This document shows, one piece after another, positions 1 through 7,863 of a DNA stretch of 64,000 nucleotides (positions within the stretch are counted from its first letter, which is position 1; every line of letters begins with the position of its first letter). The notes beneath the pieces were generated by a model. That model worked only from the letters and a program-made list of their open reading frames with translations. It made no database searches and was not told where the DNA came from. The stretch is from an uncultured Pelagibacteraceae bacterium. GTDB taxonomy: Bacteria > Pseudomonadota > Alphaproteobacteria > Pelagibacterales > Pelagibacteraceae. The DNA is taken from NCBI GenBank assembly GCA_902524535.1, contig CABZDR010000001.1, positions 1 through 64,000 on the forward strand, given 5' to 3'. Position numbers and translations under genes: made by a program.

Positions 1-860
1 AAGTCTTCCGATTTTGATCTGTCAAAAGATAATTTAGCTGTTGGAGCTAAATCGGATCTAGCACTAATCGTATCTTTTTTTGATTGCTCATAATCAAGTT
101 TTGCGATGATTAAATCAGGATTATTTTTTTTTGACATACTAATTGCATCATTCAATTGATTTGGTAAGTTTAAATCAAAAATTGAATTTTTATCTAAACT
201 TTCAATATCATTTAATTCTCCAATTATATTTTCATAATTTAACCTACTAGTTAAGAGTTCATTCTCTGCTTGAATTAATTTAGCTTGAGCTCCTGCCAAT
301 GACGACTCTGACTGAGCGACATCAGATAAAGATATATTTCCTCTTTCTAGTCTTATTCTGTCAGTCTCGACTTGTCTTTCTAACAAATTTACATTTGATG
401 AATTGATAACAAATTTTTCTTTAGAGGAAATTAGTCCTGTGTAGGCCTCTACAGCTTTATATAAGATATCTTGTTCTTTTCTCTTAAGTTTTGCTTTAGC
501 TAAATCAATTCCAATTTTACTTTTTGATAATTCAGCACCCCTTCCGAAATCAATAAGAGTTTGTGTTACTTTAATAGATTTTGTTTCAGGGTCGACATCA
601 GTAATAGTAGCATTTGAACCATCTCTATTAGTAAGTTTTTCTGTATCCTCCTCACTTTTACTACCCTCTAAAGTAATTGATGGAAGATAGGAGCTTATCG
701 AAATTTTGTACTCTTCCTCAGAAATATTAATACTTTCTCTTTCTGCATTTAATTCTGGATTATTTTCATAAGCTCTTTTCAAAGCAGAATTAAAAGTTTC
801 TGCGAGAGCAGGACTACAAGAAAAAATAAAGATCAAAATAAATTTAAAAAAAAATTTCAT
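1..860 (-). CDS. tolC: TolC-family outer membrane efflux protein (partial, C-terminus outside window)
   Basis: Trimeric outer-membrane channel of type I secretion and RND efflux systems. Translating the minus strand from the ATG at 860 gives a signal peptide (MKFFFKFILIFIFSCSPALA, cleaved before ETFN) and then the typical start of the mature protein, with a conserved ALKRAYENNPEL stretch and long alpha-helical barrel segments (VEAYTGLISSKE, QVETDRIRLERGNIS). The gene runs off the window at base 1, so about 286 codons are visible of a usual 420-480. Its ATG shares one base with the stop codon of the upstream kinase gene (TAATG), suggesting translational coupling. The family assignment is firm; the partner pump cannot be told from this window. 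Confidence 0.85.
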   Translation of the reverse strand, partial: MKFFFKFILIFIFSCSPALAETFNSALKRAYENNPELNAERESINISEEEYKISISSYLPSITLEGSKSEEDTEKLTNRDGSNATITDVDPETKSIKVTQTLIDFGRGAELSKSKIGIDLAKAKLKRKEQDILYKAVEAYTGLISSKEKFVINSSNVNLLERQVETDRIRLERGNISLSDVAQSESSLAGAQAKLIQAENELLTSRLNYENIIGELNDIESLDKNSIFDLNLPNQLNDAISMSKKNNPDLIIAKLDYEQSKKDTISARSDLAPTAKLSFDRSKSED

Positions 861-1780
861 TATTTTTTATATACAGCAGATTTAATTTGATGGTTACTAT
901 TTAAATTGAATATTACTGATGCATATTTAGGCATATTTCTAAACATATTTTGAGTAATTCTTTGATAAGTTTGCATAAAATTTAATACATCTCCTCTACT
1001 CATTATTTTTGATTTTACTTTGCTTTGAACCCAAAGTTTCCTCTCTTGTTTTAATCTCCATTTTTGTAACAAACTAAAATTTTTTGCTTTTAGATAAACT
1101 AAGCAATTTAATTGTGAATATAAATTTTTATATTTTGATTTTAATTGGTTGTTAACATATTTTCTCCAAATCTGTTTTTGGTCTTTTGCCTTTTCCAATG
1201 AATTAATTGTTTTCTTTAAAGTATTATTTTTTTCTGATTTTGCACCAACACACCATCCCTCAAAAATAATTACATCTGGTCTCTTTTTTAAATCGTACCA
1301 TTTCTTTTTATTATACCTGTCGTCAATAGCTTTATTAAATGTTGGTAATTTTAATCTTTTAAATTTCTTACTTTTTGACTTTCTAAAGAAATTCAGCATC
1401 ATATTAATGTCATGTGTTCCAGGTACACCTCTAGTTAAAAGCATAGGATGCACTTTTTTTGATAAATTTATTCGCTCTTTTCTTGTTTTATAGAAGTCAT
1501 CTATTGAAATTCTAAAAACATTTAATTTAAAGTATTTTGTTAATATAATTCTGATTAAAGAACTAATTGTGGTTTTACCAGTTCCTTGTCCTCCTGCTAA
1601 TCCTACAAAATATGGTCTTTTATTTTTAGCTTTTTCACTGATCCAAAAACATAGAGGAATTAAGAAAGATTTAATCATCCTTTCTTTATTTTTGAATTTA
1701 TCAGCTTTTGTCTCTTGAGATTTAATGAACTTTAAACAGTCTTTTTTTACCCTACCAAAGCATAAGCTGAATTGTTGCAT
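860..1780 (-). CDS. P-loop kinase of the PRK/uridine kinase fold, D-glycerate 3-kinase (GLYK)-like
   Basis: A 306-residue cytosolic kinase with a clear Walker A loop (GQGTGKTT, residues 64-71) preceded by the beta-strand YFVGLAG. Further motifs are ISIDDFYKTR (probable Walker B/catalytic Asp region), RGVPGTHD and VIIFEGWCVGA. This combination matches the plant/cyanobacterial-type glycerate 3-kinase family, which phosphorylates D-glycerate to 3-phosphoglycerate, and also resembles uridine and pantothenate kinases. Glycerate kinase is therefore the best guess but the substrate is inferred. The gene follows the GFA-family gene by 5 bp and its stop overlaps the tolC start by one base. Initiation at Met35 (MIKSFL) is a possible alternative. 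Confidence 0.7.
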   Translation of the reverse strand: MQQFSLCFGRVKKDCLKFIKSQETKADKFKNKERMIKSFLIPLCFWISEKAKNKRPYFVGLAGGQGTGKTTISSLIRIILTKYFKLNVFRISIDDFYKTRKERINLSKKVHPMLLTRGVPGTHDINMMLNFFRKSKSKKFKRLKLPTFNKAIDDRYNKKKWYDLKKRPDVIIFEGWCVGAKSEKNNTLKKTINSLEKAKDQKQIWRKYVNNQLKSKYKNLYSQLNCLVYLKAKNFSLLQKWRLKQERKLWVQSKVKSKIMSRGDVLNFMQTYQRITQNMFRNMPKYASVIFNLNSNHQIKSAVYKK

Positions 1781-1785
1781 GAGAA

Positions 1786-2148
1786 TTATTTTTTATCTAA
1801 AGGATGATTTTGACCATCATTTACTGGAACTTCTTTCATATCAAAAGTATCTATTTCATCAATACACCCAACATTAAATCCTGTCATCGCTGGATTTATT
1901 CTTGGGTTGTGATGAGTATAAATTCCACAGTCTGAGCAAAAGTAATGTTTGGCAACTTTTGAATGAAATTGATAAAGTTTTAATTTTTCTTCACCTTTAA
2001 CAATTTTAAAATCTTCATTTTTTACCATAGACATAATTGCTCCTTTTCTTTTACAAATAGAACAATTGCATTTTATTACTTTAGCTAAATCTCCATCTAA
2101 GTTAATTTCTGCTTCAACCGCTCCGCAATGACAAACTAATTTTTTCAT
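1786..2148 (-). CDS. GFA/CENP-V family zinc protein
   Basis: A 120-residue protein of the glutathione-dependent formaldehyde-activating enzyme-like (GFA) family, a small beta-tent fold with two zinc sites. Visible ligands are C6-H-C8 (CHCG), C27-N-C29-SI-C32 and C71-SD-C74 (FCSDCG), followed by YTHHNPR, the standard family pattern. Most members have no proven activity; some bind glutathione and handle S-hydroxymethylglutathione, but that is not demonstrable here. It lies 3 bp after the small secreted-protein gene and 5 bp before the kinase gene, so it probably shares their transcript. Confidence 0.85.
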   Translation of the reverse strand: MKKLVCHCGAVEAEINLDGDLAKVIKCNCSICKRKGAIMSMVKNEDFKIVKGEEKLKLYQFHSKVAKHYFCSDCGIYTHHNPRINPAMTGFNVGCIDEIDTFDMKEVPVNDGQNHPLDKK

Positions 2149-2151
2149 AAT

Positions 2152-2451
2152 CTAAATTTTTTTCTTTGTAAGCTTTTTACAAGCTCCTGGATAGGCTCTA
2201 TTTCCATAGTAATGATTAAATCTTAACGTATATCTATTTATTTCGTAAGATTTTTGATCAAGAATTATAAAATTCTCATTTACCTGCATATCAACGTTAA
2301 AATTATCTATTTTTGCTTTACCAGCTTTTATATGAACAAAAAAATGTTCACCTGACTCATACTTGCAATCTAAAATTATATTAATCTTTTTGGCAAAAGC
2401 ATTTCCACTTACTAGTAAGCTCAGAAGAATTATCCCTAATAATTTTCTCAT
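2152..2451 (-). CDS. small secreted/periplasmic protein of unknown function
   Basis: A 99-residue protein starting at the ATG at 2451. A longer reading up to 2493 lacks a proper signal sequence and runs into the umuD promoter region. From 2451 the N-terminus is a good Sec signal peptide (MRKLLGIILLSLLVSGNAFA, cleavage before KKIN). The mature part is about 79 residues, beta-rich in appearance, with two cysteines (LDCKYES and PGACKKL) that could form one disulfide. I do not recognise a family. It is divergent from umuD and upstream of the GFA-like gene. Confidence 0.65.
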   Translation of the reverse strand: MRKLLGIILLSLLVSGNAFAKKINIILDCKYESGEHFFVHIKAGKAKIDNFNVDMQVNENFIILDQKSYEINRYTLRFNHYYGNRAYPGACKKLTKKKI

Positions 2452-2508
2452 TGTAATAGCAAATAAACTATCCTTGGTTGAAGTTATCCACAAGCATACA
2501 AAATATAG

Positions 2509-2543
2509 TTTTGATGTTCACGTTTTGATTCACTTTTGATTCA
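2509..2543. repeat. three tandem TTTTGAT(G)TTCA-like repeats upstream of umuD
   Basis: ttttgatgttca (2509-2520), ttttgattca (2523-2532) and ttttgattca (2534-2543) follow one another at 11-14 bp spacing in the gap between the divergent secreted-protein gene and umuD. The last two copies are identical over 10 bp. They lie about 25-60 bp upstream of the predicted -35 element, a place where an activator or second repressor could bind. No function is known to me. Confidence 0.45.
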
Positions 2544-2567
2544 ATTACGGACTCAAAATACAACTTC

Positions 2568-2614
2568 TTGCGTGCATTGTATAAATAGGCTATAAATTAG
2601 AACAAAACAAGAAC
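2568..2614 (+). promoter_or_regulatory. umuDC promoter with LexA (SOS) box abutting the start codon
   Basis: A sigma-70-like promoter is visible: ttgcgt (2568-2573), 17 bp spacer, tataaa (2591-2596). Immediately downstream, gaac-N7-gaac at 2600-2614 is the reverse complement of the GTTC-N7-GTTC direct repeat that LexA binds in alphaproteobacteria. The predicted start of transcription falls inside this box, and the box's last base is the one before the umuD ATG at 2615. Bound LexA would cover the +1 site, and the mRNA would be almost leaderless. Confidence 0.7.
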
Positions 2615-3010
2615 ATGAAACTAACTATTCCCTATTATCTGCATAAAGCTGGTGCTGGTTTCCCGTCACCTGCCACTGATTATATCGAAGAAGATATCGA
2701 TCTGAACATGCATTTAATCAAAAATGTTCCAGCTACTTTCATCATCAGAGTTCAGGGTAAATCCATGGTCGATGTTGGGATTAATGATGGAGATTTATTG
2801 GTTGTCGATAAAAGTTTAAAACCAAAAAATTTTTCAACGGTTATTGCAAATGTTCATGATGAGCTTGTAGTTAAAACTTTAGTTCAAGAAAGAGATAAAA
2901 AATTTCTATCGTCTGGGTCTAAAGATTTTTCTAATAGAATTTTAATTAATGAAGAAGAAGATGTTTTTATTTGGGGGGTTGTGACTTATGTCATCCATTC
3001 TACGTACTAA
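2615..3010 (+). CDS. umuD: UmuD-like S24 peptidase (Pol V accessory subunit)
   Basis: A 131-residue LexA/UmuD-superfamily protein. On RecA filaments UmuD cleaves itself, and UmuD' then joins UmuC to make the translesion polymerase Pol V. The self-cleavage site is seen as A14-G15 in AGAGFPSPA (Ala-Gly instead of the Cys-Gly of E. coli). The catalytic dyad is S50 (GKSM) and K87 (VVKTL), with the same 37-residue spacing as E. coli Ser60/Lys97. It overlaps umuC by 23 bp, so the two are translated together. The LexA box on its start codon fits SOS control. Confidence 0.93.
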   Translation: MKLTIPYYLHKAGAGFPSPATDYIEEDIDLNMHLIKNVPATFIIRVQGKSMVDVGINDGDLLVVDKSLKPKNFSTVIANVHDELVVKTLVQERDKKFLSSGSKDFSNRILINEEEDVFIWGVVTYVIHSTY

Positions 3011-4268
3011 AAAAATAGGCTTAGTTGATTGTAATTCTTTCTATGTTTCATGTGAAAGATTATTTAATCCAAAAATAAGAAGAAAACCTGTGGTTGTTTT
3101 ATCCAATAATGATGGTTGTATCATTTCTAGATCCAATGAAGCAAAAGCGCTGGGGATCAAGATGGGTGAGCCTTACTTTAAAGCAAAAGATATTATTGTA
3201 AAAAATAAAGTTGAAGTTTTTTCATCAAATTACTCTTTGTATGGAGATTTATCTAGAAGGGTAATGAGAACTCTGAAAAGATTTAATACTGAAATAGAAG
3301 TGTATTCAATTGACGAAGCATTCATAGATTTATCTAATTTTCCAGACTCTGAAGTTGAAAAAGTTGGAAGAGAAATTAGAGAGACAGTTTTACAATGGAC
3401 TGGGATTCCAACTAGTATTGGTATCGCTAAAACCAAAACTTTAAGTAAAGTTGCAAATCACATTGCAAAGAAAAAACAATCAGGAGTAACAAGCTTAATT
3501 GGTATTGAGAATTTAGATCCTATCTTAGAAAAAGTTGAAATTAATGATGTTTGGGGCGTTGGTAGACAACTTACGAAGTTTTACCAAAAGAATGGAATTT
3601 ACAATGCAAAACAACTTAAGAATAAATCTAATACATGGATCAAAAAATGTTCCAATGTTTTAAGTTCAAGAACTGCAATGGAACTTAGAGGAGTTCCATG
3701 TATTGATTTAGAGACCACACAAACAAAAAGAAAAAGCTGTGTAGTTTCAAGATCATTTGGTAAAAGAATAGAAAGTTTTCAAGAACTAAAAGAAGCAGTT
3801 GCTAATTATTGTTTAAATGCCTCTGAAAAAATTAGATCAGAGTCTTTAGTTGCAAAAGCAATTACAGTTTTTGTTAGGACTAGCCCATTTCAAAGAAATT
3901 ATGGTTATTATTCAAATGCTAAAACAATTGATTTTCCTATTGCAACAAACAATAGTATTGAAACTGTTAAAACTGCGATTGCGATATTAGAAAATATTTT
4001 TAAAAACGGCTGTCGTTATCAAAAAGCAGGTGTCATGCTTACAGGATTACGTAATGACGATGGAAGAAAAAATTTATTTTCGTCCAAAAAAGACGAAAAA
4101 ATAAAAAGTTTAATGCAATCAATTGATAATACTAATTATAAATATGGTAGATCCACTTTAAGCCTTGCAAGTGCTGGCGTTCACAAAAAATGGAATATGA
4201 GAAGACAATATTCATCTAAAATAGATACAGCTGATTTTTATTGTTTACCAACAATTAAGGTTAGATAG
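2988..4268 (+). CDS. umuC: UmuC-like Y-family DNA polymerase (Pol V catalytic subunit)
   Basis: A 426-residue error-prone translesion polymerase subunit. Palm-domain catalytic residues are visible: D14 in GLVDCNSFYVSCE and D109-E110 in YSIDEAFIDL. The thumb and HhH region (GIAKTKTLSKVANHIAKK, VWGVGRQL) follow, and then the little-finger domain and a UmuC-specific C-terminus. Length is the same as E. coli UmuC (422). It starts inside umuD and forms a two-gene SOS operon. It is a notable gene to keep in a small genome. Confidence 0.95.
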   Translation: MSSILRTKKIGLVDCNSFYVSCERLFNPKIRRKPVVVLSNNDGCIISRSNEAKALGIKMGEPYFKAKDIIVKNKVEVFSSNYSLYGDLSRRVMRTLKRFNTEIEVYSIDEAFIDLSNFPDSEVEKVGREIRETVLQWTGIPTSIGIAKTKTLSKVANHIAKKKQSGVTSLIGIENLDPILEKVEINDVWGVGRQLTKFYQKNGIYNAKQLKNKSNTWIKKCSNVLSSRTAMELRGVPCIDLETTQTKRKSCVVSRSFGKRIESFQELKEAVANYCLNASEKIRSESLVAKAITVFVRTSPFQRNYGYYSNAKTIDFPIATNNSIETVKTAIAILENIFKNGCRYQKAGVMLTGLRNDDGRKNLFSSKKDEKIKSLMQSIDNTNYKYGRSTLSLASAGVHKKWNMRRQYSSKIDTADFYCLPTIKVR

Positions 4269-4292
4269 TTTGGAATTAAAAGATTTTAAAAA

Positions 4293-6980
4293 TTAACCAG
4301 TATTTTTCATTGCAGCAGAAATTCCAGCTATAGAGGTCAATAAAGCATCATTTAAGAAATCTTTATCTTTTTTATTTTTACACCTCTTAAGCTTTTTAAT
4401 AACTATTGGCTGAATAATATTTAAAACCTCCGAGTAAATACTTCTAATAATAATGGATGTCCTAAATTGTCTTCTAGAAGTAATTATTTCTCTCGGTGTA
4501 ATTTTCTTATTCAGCTTTTTAATTACATCAAATTGAAACCTTAGTTTTTTTCCAACTCTCTTTAAGCTTGAGTCAGCTAAATACTCCTCATAAATCTTAG
4601 ATATTTCAGGATCAGCTTTTGAAATTACCATGTCTAAAATATCAAGCATTGAATTGAAAAATGGCCAATTTCTCTCCATATCAAACAATGTTCTTCTAAA
4701 TTGACTTATGTATGAATATCTTAGAGCCTCAGCACTTCCCAACCATGCTGGGAGCATAAGTCGAATTTGAGTCCATGCAAAAACCCAGGGAATTGCTCTT
4801 AAACTTTTGATATTGTCGTTGTTTTTTCTTTTTGAAGGTCGTGAACCAATAGATAGTTTACCAAGTGCTTTGTGAGGAGTAACTGTTCTAAAATATTTAA
4901 TAAAATCAGAATTTTGATTAATATTTTTTCTGTAAGAATTTTTTGATATATCTGACATTTTTTCGATTAATGATCTCCAATTCTTTTTTGGAATTGGGGG
5001 AGGATTTAAAGTAGCCTCTGTAACAGCGCCTATATAGCTACATAGATTATATTTAGCTAAAGGCTCATACCCATATTTTTGCTGAATCACCTCGCCTTGA
5101 TCTGTGATTCTAATTTTTCCATTAACAGAGCTTGGAGGTTGAGATCTTAATGTTGCTTGAATTGGACCACCCCCTCTTCCAGGAGACCCTCCTCTTCCGT
5201 GAAAAAAGGTAACATTAATTTTAAATTTTTTTCCTAAATTAATAATTTGCTCTTGTGCTTTATACTGATGCCAACTTGCACAAATTTTACCAGCATCTTT
5301 GCTAGAGTCAGAGTAACCAATCATTACTTCTTGATCATTTTTTATAATTTTTCTATACCATGATTGTGAAAACAACCTCTCCATAACTTTCTTAGCATTA
5401 ATTAAGTCATCTAGAGTTTCGAACAGTGGAACAACTCTTAGCTTATTCTTAATATTTGCTTCCTTTTGCAAAAATAACACTGATAATAAATCAGAGGCAG
5501 ATGTTGTCATAGATATTACGTAAGCACCTAAGCATTCACTAGGTTCATTTGCTAAAATTTTAAAAGTCGACCAAACTTCATTATTTTCTTTATTTGTAAA
5601 TTTAAAATTTCTAATTTCATTTTTTTTTGAAAAAATCATTTTTTTTAAAAAAGTTATCTTTTCGTTTTCACTTAATTTTGAATAATCTTTATTAAATCTT
5701 TTTTTTGCAAATTCCTTGATGAGTTGACTATGCCTAGATGACTCTTGTCTAATATCCAATCTAGCTAGATTTATTCCAAAACACTTTGCCCTTCTCATTA
5801 AATCTAATAATTCGCCACTTGCAATATTTTCATTTTGATTTTGCTCTAAAGATTCTCTTACCACTCTTAATGGTTTTAATATTTCTTCTCGAGAAGATAA
5901 TAGTTTTTTATGATTTAATGGTTTTTTATTTACTAAATGTTGTTCGATTGATCTATGAGTTATCCTCATTTTATCTCGTAAAGGTCTTAAAAAAACTCGA
6001 TATGGTTCAAATGATTTACCAACTTTTTTTTGGATTTTTTTTGAACATTTTTCCATGGAATAAGATCTTATAATTTTAGTAAGAGCCTTCTCATATAATT
6101 TTGCTGCTTCCCATCTGGATAATAAAATTACTTGTTTTGTAACATTTGCAGTAACATTTGGATTACCATCTCGATCTCCACCCATCCATGATCCAAATTC
6201 AATTGGGTTAAAATTTTTAGGTAATCCTTTTTTCATATTCTGGACAAATATTGAATTTAATCTTCTATAAACCTTTGGAATTGTATCCCACAAACTATCC
6301 TCAATAATTGCAAGACCCCACCTTGCTTCATCAAACGGAGAGGGCTTAAATCTTTTCAAATCGTCTGTGTTCCAAATAATGGTCAATTCATCTAAAAGTT
6401 TTTTTTCTAAAACTTTTAACTTTGATGGAAAATGTTTTAAAAGGTCTCTTTGTTCAAGAATTTGAATTATATTGTGATATTTTTGAATTAGGGTTCTTCT
6501 TTTTACCTCGGTAGGATGTGCTGTTAAAACAATTCCTATTCTTAAATTTTTGGCAGTATTGTAAATTTTTGTTTTTGAAAGTTTTTTGTTTTTGAAAAGA
6601 TCTTCAAAAATTTGCTCTATAAATAAATTATTATTTGATATTTTCTTTTTGCTATTTTCATACTCGTCCAGTTTTCTAGAAGCATCAATTTGATCAGCTA
6701 AATTAATAAAATTCATAAAATGTGTAAATGCTCTGGTTAATTTAAAAGAATTTTTTGGGCTCAAGTTTTTAACCGCATTTATAACTTTTTGATTAGTTTG
6801 ACGCGAATTTGAATTAATTTTATTGGCTTTTGATAACTTCCTTACTTTTTCAACTATTTCAAAAAATTTTTGACCCTCTTGTTCTTTGATTACTTTTCCT
6901 AATATAAATCCCAGATATTTTACATTTTCTCTAAAAAATTTAGTAGGAATACGCTCGTAGTAAAGATCTCTTTTTTTCAT
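4293..6980 (-). CDS. ppc: phosphoenolpyruvate carboxylase
   Basis: Cytosolic anaplerotic enzyme converting PEP and bicarbonate to oxaloacetate. At 895 residues it has normal length. Hallmarks in order are the catalytic-His motif VLTAHPTEVKRRT (H155), GSWMGGDRDGNPNVT, MIGYSDSSKDAG, the mobile glycine-rich loop FHGRGGSPGRGGGP, and the invariant C-terminal MKNTG. The 5' end follows a GT2 gene with a 4-bp ATGA overlap. The 3' end is convergent with umuC, 24 bp apart with no obvious hairpin between them. Confidence 0.97.
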   Translation of the reverse strand: MKKRDLYYERIPTKFFRENVKYLGFILGKVIKEQEGQKFFEIVEKVRKLSKANKINSNSRQTNQKVINAVKNLSPKNSFKLTRAFTHFMNFINLADQIDASRKLDEYENSKKKISNNNLFIEQIFEDLFKNKKLSKTKIYNTAKNLRIGIVLTAHPTEVKRRTLIQKYHNIIQILEQRDLLKHFPSKLKVLEKKLLDELTIIWNTDDLKRFKPSPFDEARWGLAIIEDSLWDTIPKVYRRLNSIFVQNMKKGLPKNFNPIEFGSWMGGDRDGNPNVTANVTKQVILLSRWEAAKLYEKALTKIIRSYSMEKCSKKIQKKVGKSFEPYRVFLRPLRDKMRITHRSIEQHLVNKKPLNHKKLLSSREEILKPLRVVRESLEQNQNENIASGELLDLMRRAKCFGINLARLDIRQESSRHSQLIKEFAKKRFNKDYSKLSENEKITFLKKMIFSKKNEIRNFKFTNKENNEVWSTFKILANEPSECLGAYVISMTTSASDLLSVLFLQKEANIKNKLRVVPLFETLDDLINAKKVMERLFSQSWYRKIIKNDQEVMIGYSDSSKDAGKICASWHQYKAQEQIINLGKKFKINVTFFHGRGGSPGRGGGPIQATLRSQPPSSVNGKIRITDQGEVIQQKYGYEPLAKYNLCSYIGAVTEATLNPPPIPKKNWRSLIEKMSDISKNSYRKNINQNSDFIKYFRTVTPHKALGKLSIGSRPSKRKNNDNIKSLRAIPWVFAWTQIRLMLPAWLGSAEALRYSYISQFRRTLFDMERNWPFFNSMLDILDMVISKADPEISKIYEEYLADSSLKRVGKKLRFQFDVIKKLNKKITPREIITSRRQFRTSIIIRSIYSEVLNIIQPIVIKKLKRCKNKKDKDFLNDALLTSIAGISAAMKNTG

Positions 6981-7846
6981 TGAATAATATCTATGTTCTT
7001 AATTTGTTTTAAACATTTTTTGAATTCATCTAAGTTTTCTCTTAATGACAGATTTGAAACTAAATAAACAGCAACTAGCAAAAATATGATTGGTATTGCA
7101 GTTATTATGGAGGCATTACTCTTAATTAATAAGATATAAAGAATAATAAATAATGCTGATCGAATTAAAAAAGTTTTCCGAAAGACACTAATTATTGAAA
7201 GAGAATGTTTGATCAAATTGTAAAAACTCATTTTTGATGGACCGAAATATCTTTTTCCTCTTATCGAGGGTATCGTTAATAAATCTTTTTCTATTTTCTT
7301 TAATGATCCTGAAAAGCTGTTCCATGTAGCTTTTTCATTTATCATTTTCCCGACAATTAATTTAGGTAAACATGTAAAATTACCAAATTTAATTAATTGA
7401 CCAGTAAAAGCAAAAGTAAATAACTTGTGTAGGAAGTAACAAACTTTAAATTTCAAGTTTTCTGACCTCTTAATTCTTTCACCAACTATAGGTTTATTAT
7501 TTGAATTTTTAATTTTGTTTAAAAAATCTTTTATTTCCTCTGGTCTATCTTCACCATCTCCGTCCATAGGTATAATGTAATCAAAATTATTCTTTTCAAA
7601 TAAATATTTTAAGCCTGTTGCAATACATCTTGCGTGTCCTTGGTTTTTGCTCATATTTAAAATTTTTATTGATTGAATATTTCCAAATTTTTTTTCTTCG
7701 GTGGAACGATCATGGTTAGAAGCATCATTAACAATTAAAATTGAAATTTGAAATTTTTCGCTGATTTGAAGTTGATCAATTTCTTCTATCAATTTAAATA
7801 CGGACTGCCAATCATTATATACAGGTATCAAAATTTTAATTTTCAT
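6977..7846 (-). CDS. membrane-anchored family 2 glycosyltransferase (polyprenyl-phosphate glycosyltransferase type)
   Basis: A 289-residue GT-A glycosyltransferase. The N-terminal half has KILIPVYNDW, the SILIVNDAS motif and the metal-binding PMDGDGED (DxD type). The C-terminal half has two hydrophobic segments (FLIRSALFIILYILLI and ASIITAIPIIFLLVAVYLVS). This resembles the DPM1/ArnC-like enzymes that load a sugar onto a lipid carrier. The downstream overlap with ppc and the upstream ArnT-like gene 17 bp away suggest that this enzyme makes the lipid-linked sugar donor used by its neighbour. The sugar is unknown. Confidence 0.85.
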   Translation of the reverse strand: MKIKILIPVYNDWQSVFKLIEEIDQLQISEKFQISILIVNDASNHDRSTEEKKFGNIQSIKILNMSKNQGHARCIATGLKYLFEKNNFDYIIPMDGDGEDRPEEIKDFLNKIKNSNNKPIVGERIKRSENLKFKVCYFLHKLFTFAFTGQLIKFGNFTCLPKLIVGKMINEKATWNSFSGSLKKIEKDLLTIPSIRGKRYFGPSKMSFYNLIKHSLSIISVFRKTFLIRSALFIILYILLIKSNASIITAIPIIFLLVAVYLVSNLSLRENLDEFKKCLKQIKNIDIIQ

Positions 7847-7863
7847 TTAACTAATCTTATATT

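Noticed and set aside
2484-2492. Perfect DnaA box ttatccaca upstream of umuD as a hint of a replication origin
   Set aside because: It is a single copy; another exact match (44655-44663) lies inside ftsI coding sequence, so one or two hits are expected by chance. No cluster of boxes or origin-type gene set is present.
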